16,963 nt of DNA. Origin: Anaerolineae bacterium (GTDB lineage: Bacteria; Chloroflexota; Anaerolineae; 4572-78; J111). Numbering within the stretch: the first letter of the stretch is position 1; each line of letters opens with the position of its first letter. This document shows positions 6,502 to 14,779 of this stretch, piece after piece. The DNA is taken from the NCBI GenBank assembly GCA_020433785.1, contig JAGRCC010000453.1:1-16963 (forward strand), read 5' to 3'. The translations under genes were made by a program, and so were the position numbers. The notes beneath the pieces are model-generated. The model was not told the origin of the DNA and did no database searches. It saw only the letters and a program-made list of their open reading frames with translations.

Positions 6502-9500
6502 ATGTCACTAACAAGATTGTCGATTAATCGACCGCTAACAATGCTCATGATCATTGTGGCGATGGTTATTATGGGTATGCAAGGGTACAATCGACTCAAA
6601 CTCGATAATTTCCCCGCTGTCGATTTCCCTTTTGTGTCTATTACTGTCGTTTATCCGGGCGCTTCTCCGGAAGACGTTGAAGACCTAGTCCTGAAACCGA
6701 TCGAAGATGGGGTTTCGACTATCTCCGGTATCGATGAATTGAACTCGACGGCCACCGAAGGGTTTGGGACCATCGCTATTGCCTTCAACGAAGGGGTTAA
6801 TGGCGATCAGGCCGCCATCGACGTTGAACGTCAGGTGTCTAGCGTCCGGGGTCAACTACCCGATGCGGCTGAGGATCCCACCATCATCAAGGCCGACATC
6901 AACGCCATCCCGGTTATCTTTATGTCGCTCAGTGGCCCGCAAAAACAGGATGTTTTATTCGACCTGGCCGACAACGACATCAAAACCCGCCTGCAAACTA
7001 TTCCGGGCGTTGCCTCGGTGTCCATTAGTGGGGGGCGAGATCGGGAAGTCCAGGTGAATGTCGATCCGGCTAAACTGGCTGCGTTCGGCATCTCAATGGG
7101 TGATGTCCAACGCAAGCTGTCCGAAAATAACGTCACCTTTCCGGCCGGTACGGTGGACGAGGGGCGCCAGAAGATCGCCGTTCGCTCTGTCGGTGAATTT
7201 ACCAGTCTGGACGAAATTAGAAACCTGGTGGTTAGAGAAAATGAAGGCGCCGGTCGAGGCCGCGTGTTCTTGAACGATGTAGCCGACGTTCGGGTTGGTC
7301 TGGAAGATCAGGACAGTATCATTCGCTACAACGGCCAGGAAGCCGTTAGCATCAGCGTGGTCAAATCGAGCGACGCCAATACCGTCGAAGTGGTGGACGA
7401 GGTCATTGCCTCGGTGGATGAGATCAACAATGAAATTCTGCCGCCCGGCTCCAGCTTGACGATCGTTCAGGACAACGCCGACTTCATTCGCCGTTCGGTC
7501 GATGCGGTGTTGGAGGATTTGTTTTTGGCCATTGTCATTACCGGCTTGGTCATTCTGGTTTTCCTGCACACCCTTCGCAGTACCTTTATCGTGATCCTGG
7601 CTATTCCCACCTCAATCATTACCACCTTTTTGGTCATGTGGATGTTGGGCTTTAGCCTGAACCAGTTGACCCTGTTGGCGCTCACCCTGGTCATTGGTAT
7701 TCTCGTTGACGACGCCATTGTGGTGCTGGAAAACATCAACCGCCACATCGAGATGAAAAAACCACCCAAGCAGGCGGCAATCGACGGCCGAACCGAAATT
7801 GGTTTGGCTGCCGTGACGATTACGCTGGTTGACGTGGTGGTTTATATTCCGGTGGCCTTTACCTCAGGCATTGTCGGCCGGTTCTTTTACTCTTACGGCG
7901 TCACCATTGCCGTGGCCGCCCTAATTTCGCTATTTATCGCCTTCACCCTCACCCCAATGCTGGCGGCGTTGTGGTCAGAGGATCTGAGTAAACCTCATCG
8001 GGAACCTACGGGCTTGCGGAAATGGTTTGGTCGGATTCTGTGGCCGGTGGCTAAAGTATGGGAAGGCTTTTTGTGGCTGTTTGAAAAAAGTTTCGAATTG
8101 CTGACCTCATTTTACACCGCCACCCTGCGTTTCTTCCTGTTGAACTTTGCGACCCAGTTGCTGGCTGTTTTGCTGGCCGTCGGATCGTTGATCGCCGGTT
8201 TCTATTTGGTTGTGGGCGGGTTTGTGGGCACGGAATTTTTCCCGCAGCAAGATGATGGCCAAATTCGGATCAGCATCGAGATGCCGGCCGGAACCAACCT
8301 GGACACCACCGACCAGGCCGCGCGTCAGGTTGAAAATTATGTCGTTAACGGCGTACCGGAGGCATCCGGCATTCTGACCGTAGTCGGCACCAGCGGCGGC
8401 GGCGGTGGTTTTGGCGGTGCGTCGCGATCGGCCAATGCGGCTACTATCAACCTGGTGTTGGTCGATAAAGAAGATCGCCACCGCAGCACCGAACAAGTGG
8501 TCGATGAATTACGCCCGTTACTTCAAAGTATTCCCGAAGCCACCGTGGCCGTGGCCCTGAACTCCGGGCCGGGCGGCGGCGGCGAAAGCCCGATTCAGTT
8601 CCAACTATCCGGGAGCAACCCCAATACGCTCATCGATCTGTCCAACCAAGTTGAAGCCGTCATTCGCTCCATACCCGGTACGACCGATATCAAAAATACC
8701 GATGCGGCCCGTTCGCCGGAAACCCAACTGATGATTGACCGGCAGCAGGCGGTTGATCTGGGCTTGTCGCCCTCGCAGATCGGCAGTACGTTGCGTACAG
8801 CTTTGAGCGGTAGCGAGGTCGGTAAATATGCGCCGCCCAACCAAACCGAGATCGATATCTCACTGCGGGCGTCGGAAGCCGCTCGTGAGGATGTGACCCA
8901 ACTCCTGCAGATGCCGATTGAATATGTTGACGACCAGCCGATTTATCTTGACCGCGTTGTTGATGTCGAACGTACGCTGGCTCCGGCCCGGATTACTCGC
9001 GCTGACCGCCAGCGCATCTTGACCGTTGGCACCGGCCTGACGGCCGACCGCAGCGCCGGGGATGTGACTGATGAGATCGAAGCCGCCATTAATGAACAAG
9101 TGCAGTTCCCGCCCGGTTACAACTACAAAGTGGTGGGGACCTCAGAAATCCAGCGTGAATCGTTTGCGCAATTGGGCCAGTCAATTCTATTAGCGATTGG
9201 TTTGGCTTACATGCTCCTGGTGGCGCTGTTCCAAAGCTGGCTGCAACCGCTGGCGATTATGTTCTCGCTGCCGGTGGCACTGGTGGGCGCTTTCGGCGGC
9301 TTGTGGCTAACCGGCAATACGCTTAACTTGAACTCGTTGTTGGGGATTATCGTTCTGATCGGGGTGGTGACTAAAAACGCCATTCTGATCGTGGACTTCA
9401 CCAACCACCTGAGGGAAAACGAGGGCTACGCGCGCAAGGAAGCCCTGGTCGAGGCCGGGCGGCTCCGCTTGCGCGCGGTGTTGATGACGACGCTAACGTT

Positions 9501-9870
9501 GGTATTCGCCTTGCTGCCGCTGCTGTTGGGGACCGGAGCCGGCTCGGAGAGCCGCGCCCCGCTGGCGGCGGTGGTCGTCGGTGGGATTACCTCATCGACC
9601 GTTCTCACCCTAATCCTGGTGCCGGTGGTCTACAACTTCTTTGATTGGGGCAGTGGTTTGGTCAGCCGCGCCATCGGTGCGGTGCTGGGGACGTCGTCGC
9701 CTTCGGAAGAGATCGTCGAACAGCCTGAACAAGAAAGCGCCCCCGAAGAAAAGCCGGAAAGACAGGAAGACAAAGAAGAGAAAGGTTCCAAGCGTGGCCC
9801 CTCGCCGCGACCCTCACCCCAACCCGGTTCGGCTATCAGTTTGAACCCGTCGGAACCTGACACAGCTTGA
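6502..9870 (+). CDS. RND family efflux permease (HAE1/AcrB-like)
   Basis: This is the inner-membrane proton-driven pump of the system. It shows two repeats, each with one N-terminal membrane span, a large extracytoplasmic porter region, then further spans. The start MSLTRLSINRPLTMLMI is typical, with the first span at about 9-29. Proton-relay residues are in place: paired D403/D404 in GILVDDAIVVLENI (span 4), and K958 in GVVTKNAILIVDF (span 10). The porter region carries Gly-rich loops at about 630-645 and 690-697. The 1122 residues exceed AcrB (1049) mainly through a charged, Pro-rich cytoplasmic tail (about 1070-1122). The start is supported by AGAAGGA (6486-6492). The final TGA overlaps the next gene's possible ATG at 9870. 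The substrate could be drugs, solvents or lipids, and HAE1-type motifs do not distinguish these. Confidence 0.96.
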   Translation: MSLTRLSINRPLTMLMIIVAMVIMGMQGYNRLKLDNFPAVDFPFVSITVVYPGASPEDVEDLVLKPIEDGVSTISGIDELNSTATEGFGTIAIAFNEGVNGDQAAIDVERQVSSVRGQLPDAAEDPTIIKADINAIPVIFMSLSGPQKQDVLFDLADNDIKTRLQTIPGVASVSISGGRDREVQVNVDPAKLAAFGISMGDVQRKLSENNVTFPAGTVDEGRQKIAVRSVGEFTSLDEIRNLVVRENEGAGRGRVFLNDVADVRVGLEDQDSIIRYNGQEAVSISVVKSSDANTVEVVDEVIASVDEINNEILPPGSSLTIVQDNADFIRRSVDAVLEDLFLAIVITGLVILVFLHTLRSTFIVILAIPTSIITTFLVMWMLGFSLNQLTLLALTLVIGILVDDAIVVLENINRHIEMKKPPKQAAIDGRTEIGLAAVTITLVDVVVYIPVAFTSGIVGRFFYSYGVTIAVAALISLFIAFTLTPMLAALWSEDLSKPHREPTGLRKWFGRILWPVAKVWEGFLWLFEKSFELLTSFYTATLRFFLLNFATQLLAVLLAVGSLIAGFYLVVGGFVGTEFFPQQDDGQIRISIEMPAGTNLDTTDQAARQVENYVVNGVPEASGILTVVGTSGGGGGFGGASRSANAATINLVLVDKEDRHRSTEQVVDELRPLLQSIPEATVAVALNSGPGGGGESPIQFQLSGSNPNTLIDLSNQVEAVIRSIPGTTDIKNTDAARSPETQLMIDRQQAVDLGLSPSQIGSTLRTALSGSEVGKYAPPNQTEIDISLRASEAAREDVTQLLQMPIEYVDDQPIYLDRVVDVERTLAPARITRADRQRILTVGTGLTADRSAGDVTDEIEAAINEQVQFPPGYNYKVVGTSEIQRESFAQLGQSILLAIGLAYMLLVALFQSWLQPLAIMFSLPVALVGAFGGLWLTGNTLNLNSLLGIIVLIGVVTKNAILIVDFTNHLRENEGYARKEALVEAGRLRLRAVLMTTLTLVFALLPLLLGTGAGSESRAPLAAVVVGGITSSTVLTLILVPVVYNFFDWGSGLVSRAIGAVLGTSSPSEEIVEQPEQESAPEEKPERQEDKEEKGSKRGPSPRPSPQPGSAISLNPSEPDTA
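9796..9825 (+). repeat. C/G-rich degenerate repeat read into the pump C-terminus
   Basis: The stretch is built of CCCTCxCC-like units and codes for RGPSPRPSPQPG in the pump frame. The opposite strand would read GWGEGRGEG. Both translations are familiar from short interspersed C-rich repeats spread through many environmental bacterial genomes. That it is such a repeat is inferred from pattern recall only. Confidence 0.4.
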
Positions 9871-9890
9871 TGACTGAGAGTCAATATCTA

Positions 9891-12521
9891 ATGAAAACGA
9901 CTAAGACAATATTGTTCCTTTTGATACTGGTCCTGCTGACCACGGCTTGCGGCGCTATCCTCGGTGAAGAGGAAGGCGACCGCCCTGAGCCCCTTAATAA
10001 AGAAGAGTGGCCAACCCTGCCCGCCGCAGCAGCGACTCTGACGCCGACCCCCTTCCCTAGAGCCACCGTACCCCCGACCACCGTCCCGGCCGGCGCGGCA
10101 GCGGTCGAAGCCGCGCCCACCAACAGTCCGGAACCCGGCGCCGACGCAGCGCCACCGTCCGATTTAGTGTCATCGGTGCTGAGTAATCTAAATAATGAAA
10201 GTGGATCCGATTTTGCGGCTCAAATTAGAAGCCTCAGCGGCGTACCGGCTCTCCCGCCCGGCTTGGCTCCGGTGGGGATCGGTGTGCTGGTCGCGGATCA
10301 GGCCACCATCCGGCAGGGACCGGGTGAGTCTTATGGTCAGGTGCAAGTGGTCAATCAGGGTGAGTTGGCCGGCGTTCTCGGCAGAAACGAAGATCGAAGC
10401 TGGGTTTATGTCATTACGCTTCAGAAATCACTGGGCTGGCTGCCGATTGGAACGCTGCGCATTACCTCCAGTAACGTAGGTGAAGAGCCCGTTCTACCGC
10501 CCAACCCGCTGGCCGCCTTTCTGAGCCAGGCCAGCGCCTCGGCCGCAGCCCCGGCCACATCATCAGGCAACGCGAGCGCGGCCACCAACACGACCACCCG
10601 TCCGGCGGCAGTGGCCGTTCAACCGCTGGACCCGGCCACGCTGTCGGAAGTCACGACCGCGCGCGTCACCACGCCGCTCAATATGCGACAACGGCCCGGC
10701 CCGGATTTCAAGCAGATCGCCGTTCTGCCGAAAGATGAGGCACTCTCGATCCTGGCTCGCAATCAAGATGGCTTCTGGGTGTTGGTAAAAAACAGCAGCG
10801 GTGATTTCGGCTGGGTATCACTCGACTTTCTGGAGGTGGATGGCTCAATTGAGAGCGCTCCGGAGGTTCGCACGTTGGATGCCGACGCTGCCTCAGATGA
10901 GGTCGGGCCGATTGTTGAAGCGTCCGCTGTGGCGGCTCCAGCAGCCAGCAGCGCCGGCTCGACCTCGGCGGACCAGCCGGCCGCGGCGACCAACGTCTCC
11001 AGCGGCGGTGACGGCGTAGGGCTGCCGGTGCGCGCCTTAGCGCCGGTAGCCTCAGCCCATGTCGCCGAGAAAACAGATGGGCGTAAAGGCCCCGGCGAGT
11101 CCTACGGCGCTCAAATTGAACTCACGGCCGATCAGCCGGTCGATATCTTAGCCCGCAATGAAGATACCACCTGGGTCGTCGTGCGCAACCCGCTCGGCGG
11201 CGTCGGTTGGGTGGCCCTTGACCAGTTAAAAGATGTCGAAGGGTTTCTTGAAAATGCCGTCCCCGTCACCACCGCCTGGGTGAAAAGTAATGAAACCACC
11301 ATTTACAACGGGCCGGGAATTTTCTATGAACCGGCCGGCAACCTGGCTATCTTTGATATGGTGGCGGTGCTGGGCATGAATGAAAATCGCAACTGGGTCT
11401 TCATCGAAGCCTTGAACGGCGGGCGCGGCTGGGTCCAACCCCGGCTCATCGAACTGGCCGGCAATTACGATGACCTGTCGGTTATCGAAGCGCCGGCAAT
11501 GGCTGCGGGCAACCCAGCCAACGAAGGGCTGCCCGCACCGTCCGCCAACAGCGCTACTAGCGGCCAATTGGTCTTTCAAACTTCGAGCGGTGGCGAGATT
11601 AAGCTGATCAACGCCGATGGCTCCGGACTGCGCACCTTGACCTCCGGCATCGATCCGGTGTTATCGCCCGATGGCCGACAGGTGGCCTTTACCCGCTGGA
11701 TCGGCGATATCGGCGAGTTGTGGGCCATCAATACCGACGGTTCCAACGAACGCCAAATTTTGGGCGAGATGCACCAGGCTAAAGGTCCGGACTGGTCGCC
11801 TGATGGCTCGCAGGTGGTCTTGAATTTTCAAAAAGGCGGGCGCCTGGAAGAATCGCACAAGTGCCAGCCCTTTGATACCAACCCCAACCCGCCCGGCAAT
11901 GCGGGTGATTTCAGAAGCGGCCTTAACGATGACGGTGAATTTGAGCTGTGCTGGACCGTGCCGCCTGACCCTAATTGGTCGCTGCGGACAATCAACGTCG
12001 CCGACAACAGTTTCGAAGATCTGTATGGCGGCCTGTATGCTTTCCGGCCGGCCTGGGATCCTAGCCAGCCCTGGCGGGTTGTGTCCGACTCCGGAGCCGG
12101 GCTGCTGTCGGTTAGCGTTGATGACCCTGACACGCGGCAAGAAGTCTCCAGCGTCATCGGTGACAGCTCGCCGGTCTTCTCGCCGGACGGTCGTTACCTC
12201 GCCGTGACATCGAGACTGCAAAATGAGTACTCTATCTTCCGCATGAACAGCGACGGCAGCGGGCGGGTGCGCCTGACCCAAACGCCGTTGTGGGTTCCGG
12301 TGCAGGCCGATACCGCCGGCCAATTATGGAATGACGTGTCGCCCACCTGGTCGCCCGACGGATCGCTCATCGCCTTCCTGACCGACCGCACCGGACGCTG
12401 GGAAATCTGGCTGATGAACGCCGACGGCTCGAACCAGCGGCCGATGTTCTCGGACGAAATCAACGGCCAGCTAGACCTGACCTACAACTTTGTCGACGAA
12501 CGCGCCATAAACTGGCGCTAA
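9891..12521 (+). CDS. Lipoprotein with four SH3b domains and a C-terminal PD40/TolB-like beta-propeller
   Basis: From ATG 9891 the protein (876 aa) starts with a lipoprotein signal peptide and lipobox TTAC (C20). Alternatives at ATG 9870 or TTG 9867 overlap the pump stop and add 7 or 8 residues; the signal peptide favours 9891, though its ribosome site (GAGAG, 9876-9880) is modest. Four bacterial SH3 domains begin near residues 132, 254, 385 and 459. Each has the GPG-type turn (RQGPGESYG, RQRPGPDFK, RKGPGESYG, YNGPGIFYE) and a W-V core. They are separated by Ala/Pro/Ser/Thr-rich linkers. From about 557 a propeller has SPDG repeats at 592, 636, 764 and 821, plus two cysteines (658, 687) that could form a disulfide. 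SH3b domains usually bind cell-wall peptides and propellers bind proteins. It is the last gene of the efflux operon, so a wall-anchored or sensory accessory role is inferred. Confidence 0.9.
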   Translation: MKTTKTILFLLILVLLTTACGAILGEEEGDRPEPLNKEEWPTLPAAAATLTPTPFPRATVPPTTVPAGAAAVEAAPTNSPEPGADAAPPSDLVSSVLSNLNNESGSDFAAQIRSLSGVPALPPGLAPVGIGVLVADQATIRQGPGESYGQVQVVNQGELAGVLGRNEDRSWVYVITLQKSLGWLPIGTLRITSSNVGEEPVLPPNPLAAFLSQASASAAAPATSSGNASAATNTTTRPAAVAVQPLDPATLSEVTTARVTTPLNMRQRPGPDFKQIAVLPKDEALSILARNQDGFWVLVKNSSGDFGWVSLDFLEVDGSIESAPEVRTLDADAASDEVGPIVEASAVAAPAASSAGSTSADQPAAATNVSSGGDGVGLPVRALAPVASAHVAEKTDGRKGPGESYGAQIELTADQPVDILARNEDTTWVVVRNPLGGVGWVALDQLKDVEGFLENAVPVTTAWVKSNETTIYNGPGIFYEPAGNLAIFDMVAVLGMNENRNWVFIEALNGGRGWVQPRLIELAGNYDDLSVIEAPAMAAGNPANEGLPAPSANSATSGQLVFQTSSGGEIKLINADGSGLRTLTSGIDPVLSPDGRQVAFTRWIGDIGELWAINTDGSNERQILGEMHQAKGPDWSPDGSQVVLNFQKGGRLEESHKCQPFDTNPNPPGNAGDFRSGLNDDGEFELCWTVPPDPNWSLRTINVADNSFEDLYGGLYAFRPAWDPSQPWRVVSDSGAGLLSVSVDDPDTRQEVSSVIGDSSPVFSPDGRYLAVTSRLQNEYSIFRMNSDGSGRVRLTQTPLWVPVQADTAGQLWNDVSPTWSPDGSLIAFLTDRTGRWEIWLMNADGSNQRPMFSDEINGQLDLTYNFVDERAINWR

Positions 12522-12531
12522 CCCGCCCCTT

Positions 12532-12576
12532 AAAACAAAAAGCCAATGTTGAACGCGACATTGGCTTTTTTGTTTT
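12532..12576 (+). terminator. Rho-independent terminator of the efflux operon
   Basis: An 18-bp stem pairs AAAACAAAAAGCCAATGT (12532-12549) with 12558-12576, with a single bulged T. The loop is TGAACGCG. Six Ts follow the GC part of the stem on the right, and the matching A run on the left makes it potentially bidirectional. It begins 10 bp after the stop codon. Confidence 0.93.
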
Positions 12577-12635
12577 CTGAGCCTGTCAGGTAGAATTCCT
12601 TAAACCTTCTATCTGAATGAGTCTGGAATAATCTT

Positions 12636-13217
12636 ATGCGCGTCATCGCCGGCACGGCCAAAGGTAAACGATTAAACGCAGTTCCCCAAGACACCACGCG
12701 GCCGATCACCGATCGAACCAAAGAAGCGCTATTTAGCATTTTGGGCAACTGGATCATCGACGCGCGGGTGCTCGACCTGTTTGGCGGCACCGGTGCGGTC
12801 GGCATCGAGGCCCTCAGCCGGGGTGCGAGCCATGTCACCTTTATCGACGCCAATCGGGCCGCGACCCAGACCATCGGCGAGAATTTACGCCTCACCGGCC
12901 TGGCCGATCGCGCCTACGTCAAACGAACGGACGCCTTCAAGTTTCTCAAGCAGCCGCCCGCCGATCTCCAACCGTTTGATTTAATCTACGTCGCCCCGCC
13001 GCAGTACAAACAGATGTGGCTTGAGGCGTTGCGCTGGCTCGATGGCCAACTTGATCGGTGGCTGCTGCCCGACGGAGCGATCATTGCCCAAATTCATCCC
13101 ATCGAATTTCAAGCTGCCGAATTACAACACCTGACCTTATACGACGAACGCAAGTACGGGAGTACATTATTGTGTTTTTATGAGCGGCTGGTGAGCGAAG
13201 GAGATCAGGATGGCTAA
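12636..13217 (+). CDS. rsmD: RsmD-family 16S rRNA guanine-N2 methyltransferase (G966)
   Basis: RsmD methylates N2 of guanine 966 of 16S rRNA in the assembled small subunit, using S-adenosylmethionine. The 193 residues match the family length. The start MRVIAGTAKGKRL and the TRPITDRTKEALFSIL segment (21-36) are family hallmarks. The SAM-binding motif I is VLDLFGGTGAVGIEAL (45-60), followed by the acidic motif II near FIDAN (69-73). Motif IV, normally (D/N)PP(Y/F), reads APPQY here (120-124), so both the catalytic acid/amide position and the aromatic position are changed. I recall similar APPQ forms in Chloroflexota homologues, but that is memory and not a search. The start has only a weak GGA (12624-12626). 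The gene overlaps the next by 8 bp. An alternative is a related MTase with altered activity. Confidence 0.9.
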   Translation: MRVIAGTAKGKRLNAVPQDTTRPITDRTKEALFSILGNWIIDARVLDLFGGTGAVGIEALSRGASHVTFIDANRAATQTIGENLRLTGLADRAYVKRTDAFKFLKQPPADLQPFDLIYVAPPQYKQMWLEALRWLDGQLDRWLLPDGAIIAQIHPIEFQAAELQHLTLYDERKYGSTLLCFYERLVSEGDQDG

Positions 13218-14580
13218 ACTGGAACTGACAGACCCCGATCCTCAACCGTCCAATCCTCTTAAAGTGTGGCTGGCCGGCTTAATTGTGGCCGGTCTATTGA
13301 CTGTGGGAGTCATCAGCGGAGCGGTTCTGCTGGCGTACTACTATATTCTTGACCGGACTCGAGACACGGCGCTCACTGTGCCTATTTTCGCCGATGAGCC
13401 GGTTCTGAACCATATCGCCTTTACCGGCAATGATAACAACGTCTGGTTGGTTTCGCCCTCAGGGCAAAACCCACGTCGTTTAACCGAAGATGGGCGCGGC
13501 TATCGATTTCCCACCTGGTCGCCCGATGGCACCCAGTTAGCGTTTTTGGGTCAGAGTGACGCGGCCAGTTCGGTGTTGTACGTTTCGCCCACCGTTAGAG
13601 CCGCGCCGGCGGTTGTTTACCGGGAAGAGAAGTCGAGTCCATTTTATCTGTATTGGGCGCCCGACAGCCAGGCGATTTCCTTTTTAACGCAGGAATCAGG
13701 CGGTATGGCTATGCGGCTGGTTGACCTTCGCCAGCCGGAAAACAGCCGCCTCTTAGAGCGAGGCGCGCCCTTCTATTGGGTCTGGTCGCCCAAAGGAGAT
13801 CGGCTGCTGATGCACGTCGGCGGCGCCCGATCGGCCTCACAGAGCGCTCATCTCTCCTTTCTTGACAATCGGCAGAACGCGCAGCGACAGGAATTGGATT
13901 TTGCCCCCGGCCGCTTTCAAGCCCCGGCCTGGACCTCGAACGGGGAGACCATTTTTTATGTTGGTGACAACGGCGACAACGAGGCGATCTTCAAAACCAA
14001 CATCAACGCTCTTGAGCCGGAGAAAATTACTGATCTGACCGGCTTCGCCTTCATGACCATGTCGCCGGACGATCAGTCCATCGCGTTTCTGCAATTTGAG
14101 CCGGGAACACGACCGCCGTTTGGTCGCGCCTATCTAGTCGATACCTCCGGCAGTAACCGCCAACTCATCATCGATGATCTGATCGCGTCGATGTATTGGT
14201 CGCCGGATGGCACAAAACTGGCCTTGCTGGCCATCAGCCGGGTAGAGGATGGGTCCTCGGCTCAACTTGATAAAATTGACGGTCTGGCTGCGCCGCTGCG
14301 TCAAGATATTCATCTTCGTTGGTGGATATATGAGGTAGCCGACGGGACCGTCGAGCCGCTGGCGTCATTTTCACCGACAGCCGCCTTTTTGCAAACCGTG
14401 CCCTTCTTTGACCAGTATTACCTGTCGCTCACTTTTTGGTCGCCGGACAGCCGATACTTTGTGTTGACCAAACGCGAGGATGATCGCGGCAACGGCAGCG
14501 TGTGGGTGTATGACACCACCGGCCAACAAGCCGCCCGCCAAGTCGGCGACGGCCGGCTGGCGGTGTGGTCGTGGCGGTGA
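13210..14580 (+). CDS. Membrane-anchored PD40/TolB-like beta-propeller protein
   Basis: The 456 residues comprise a short polar N-terminus, one strong membrane span (about 20-46) and a large domain probably facing outward. That domain has repeated blades with the W-SPDG signature: TWSPDGTQLAF, YWAPDSQAISF, VWSPKGDRLLM, MSPDDQSIAF, YWSPDGTKLAL and FWSPDSRYFVL. About six blades can be counted, which suits a closed propeller. No catalytic motif is visible, so it is probably a binding or scaffold module. The start is sound: AAGGAG (13198-13203) lies 6 nt before ATG, inside the end of rsmD. The 8-bp overlap implies translational coupling with rsmD, though a functional link to rRNA modification is not expected. 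It resembles the propeller half of the SH3b lipoprotein upstream. Exact function unknown. Confidence 0.88.
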   Translation: MAKLELTDPDPQPSNPLKVWLAGLIVAGLLTVGVISGAVLLAYYYILDRTRDTALTVPIFADEPVLNHIAFTGNDNNVWLVSPSGQNPRRLTEDGRGYRFPTWSPDGTQLAFLGQSDAASSVLYVSPTVRAAPAVVYREEKSSPFYLYWAPDSQAISFLTQESGGMAMRLVDLRQPENSRLLERGAPFYWVWSPKGDRLLMHVGGARSASQSAHLSFLDNRQNAQRQELDFAPGRFQAPAWTSNGETIFYVGDNGDNEAIFKTNINALEPEKITDLTGFAFMTMSPDDQSIAFLQFEPGTRPPFGRAYLVDTSGSNRQLIIDDLIASMYWSPDGTKLALLAISRVEDGSSAQLDKIDGLAAPLRQDIHLRWWIYEVADGTVEPLASFSPTAAFLQTVPFFDQYYLSLTFWSPDSRYFVLTKREDDRGNGSVWVYDTTGQQAARQVGDGRLAVWSWR

Positions 14581-14585
14581 GCGGC

Positions 14586-14614
14586 ACGTAGGGCGTAGAA
14601 CGTGGAACGTGAAA
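14586..14614 (+). repeat. ACGTAGAACGTGGAACGTGAA-like degenerate short repeat
   Basis: Units of the form ACGTRG/ACGTGGA recur about every 8-10 bp just after the propeller gene. On the opposite strand they read FHVPRS-like peptides, a familiar sign of interspersed intergenic repeats. No gene function is assigned. Confidence 0.45.
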
Positions 14615-14640
14615 GACAGCCCGGCAGCGAGAACGAAAGA

Positions 14641-14779
14641 TTGGTTGGCTAGTTGGCTGGTAATCAATCAATCAATCAATCATTCAATCAACCAACCAAC
14701 CAACCAACCAACTAACTAACCAACCAACCAACCAACCAACCAACTAACCAACCAACCAACTAACCAACCAACCAACCAA
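14641..14779. repeat. Tetranucleotide array (AATC then CCAA units) within an inverted repeat
   Basis: From about 14662 to 14689 the unit is AATC. From there to about 14779 it is CCAA with a few CTAA variants. The left flank 14641-14660 is nearly complementary (18 of 20) to part of the array at 14736-14755, so the region could fold into a long hairpin. Such arrays are prone to slippage. It lies outside any supported gene. Confidence 0.93.

Noticed and set aside
9630..9884. Minus-strand frame with a GWGEGRGEG stretch
   Set aside because: It is the reverse reading of the C-rich repeat inside the pump tail, with no sign of a gene.
11661..12323. Minus-strand open frame of 220 codons
   Set aside because: It is a shadow of the propeller-coding region, where high-GC codon use produces long reverse frames.
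14480..14719. Plus-strand frame ending in repeated Asn/Gln/Pro/Thr
   Set aside because: It starts inside the propeller gene in another frame and ends by reading the tetranucleotide array, so it is not a real protein.
14662..14779. Possible CRISPR array
   Set aside because: The unit is 4 bp with no spacers and no cas genes nearby, so it is a simple-sequence array.
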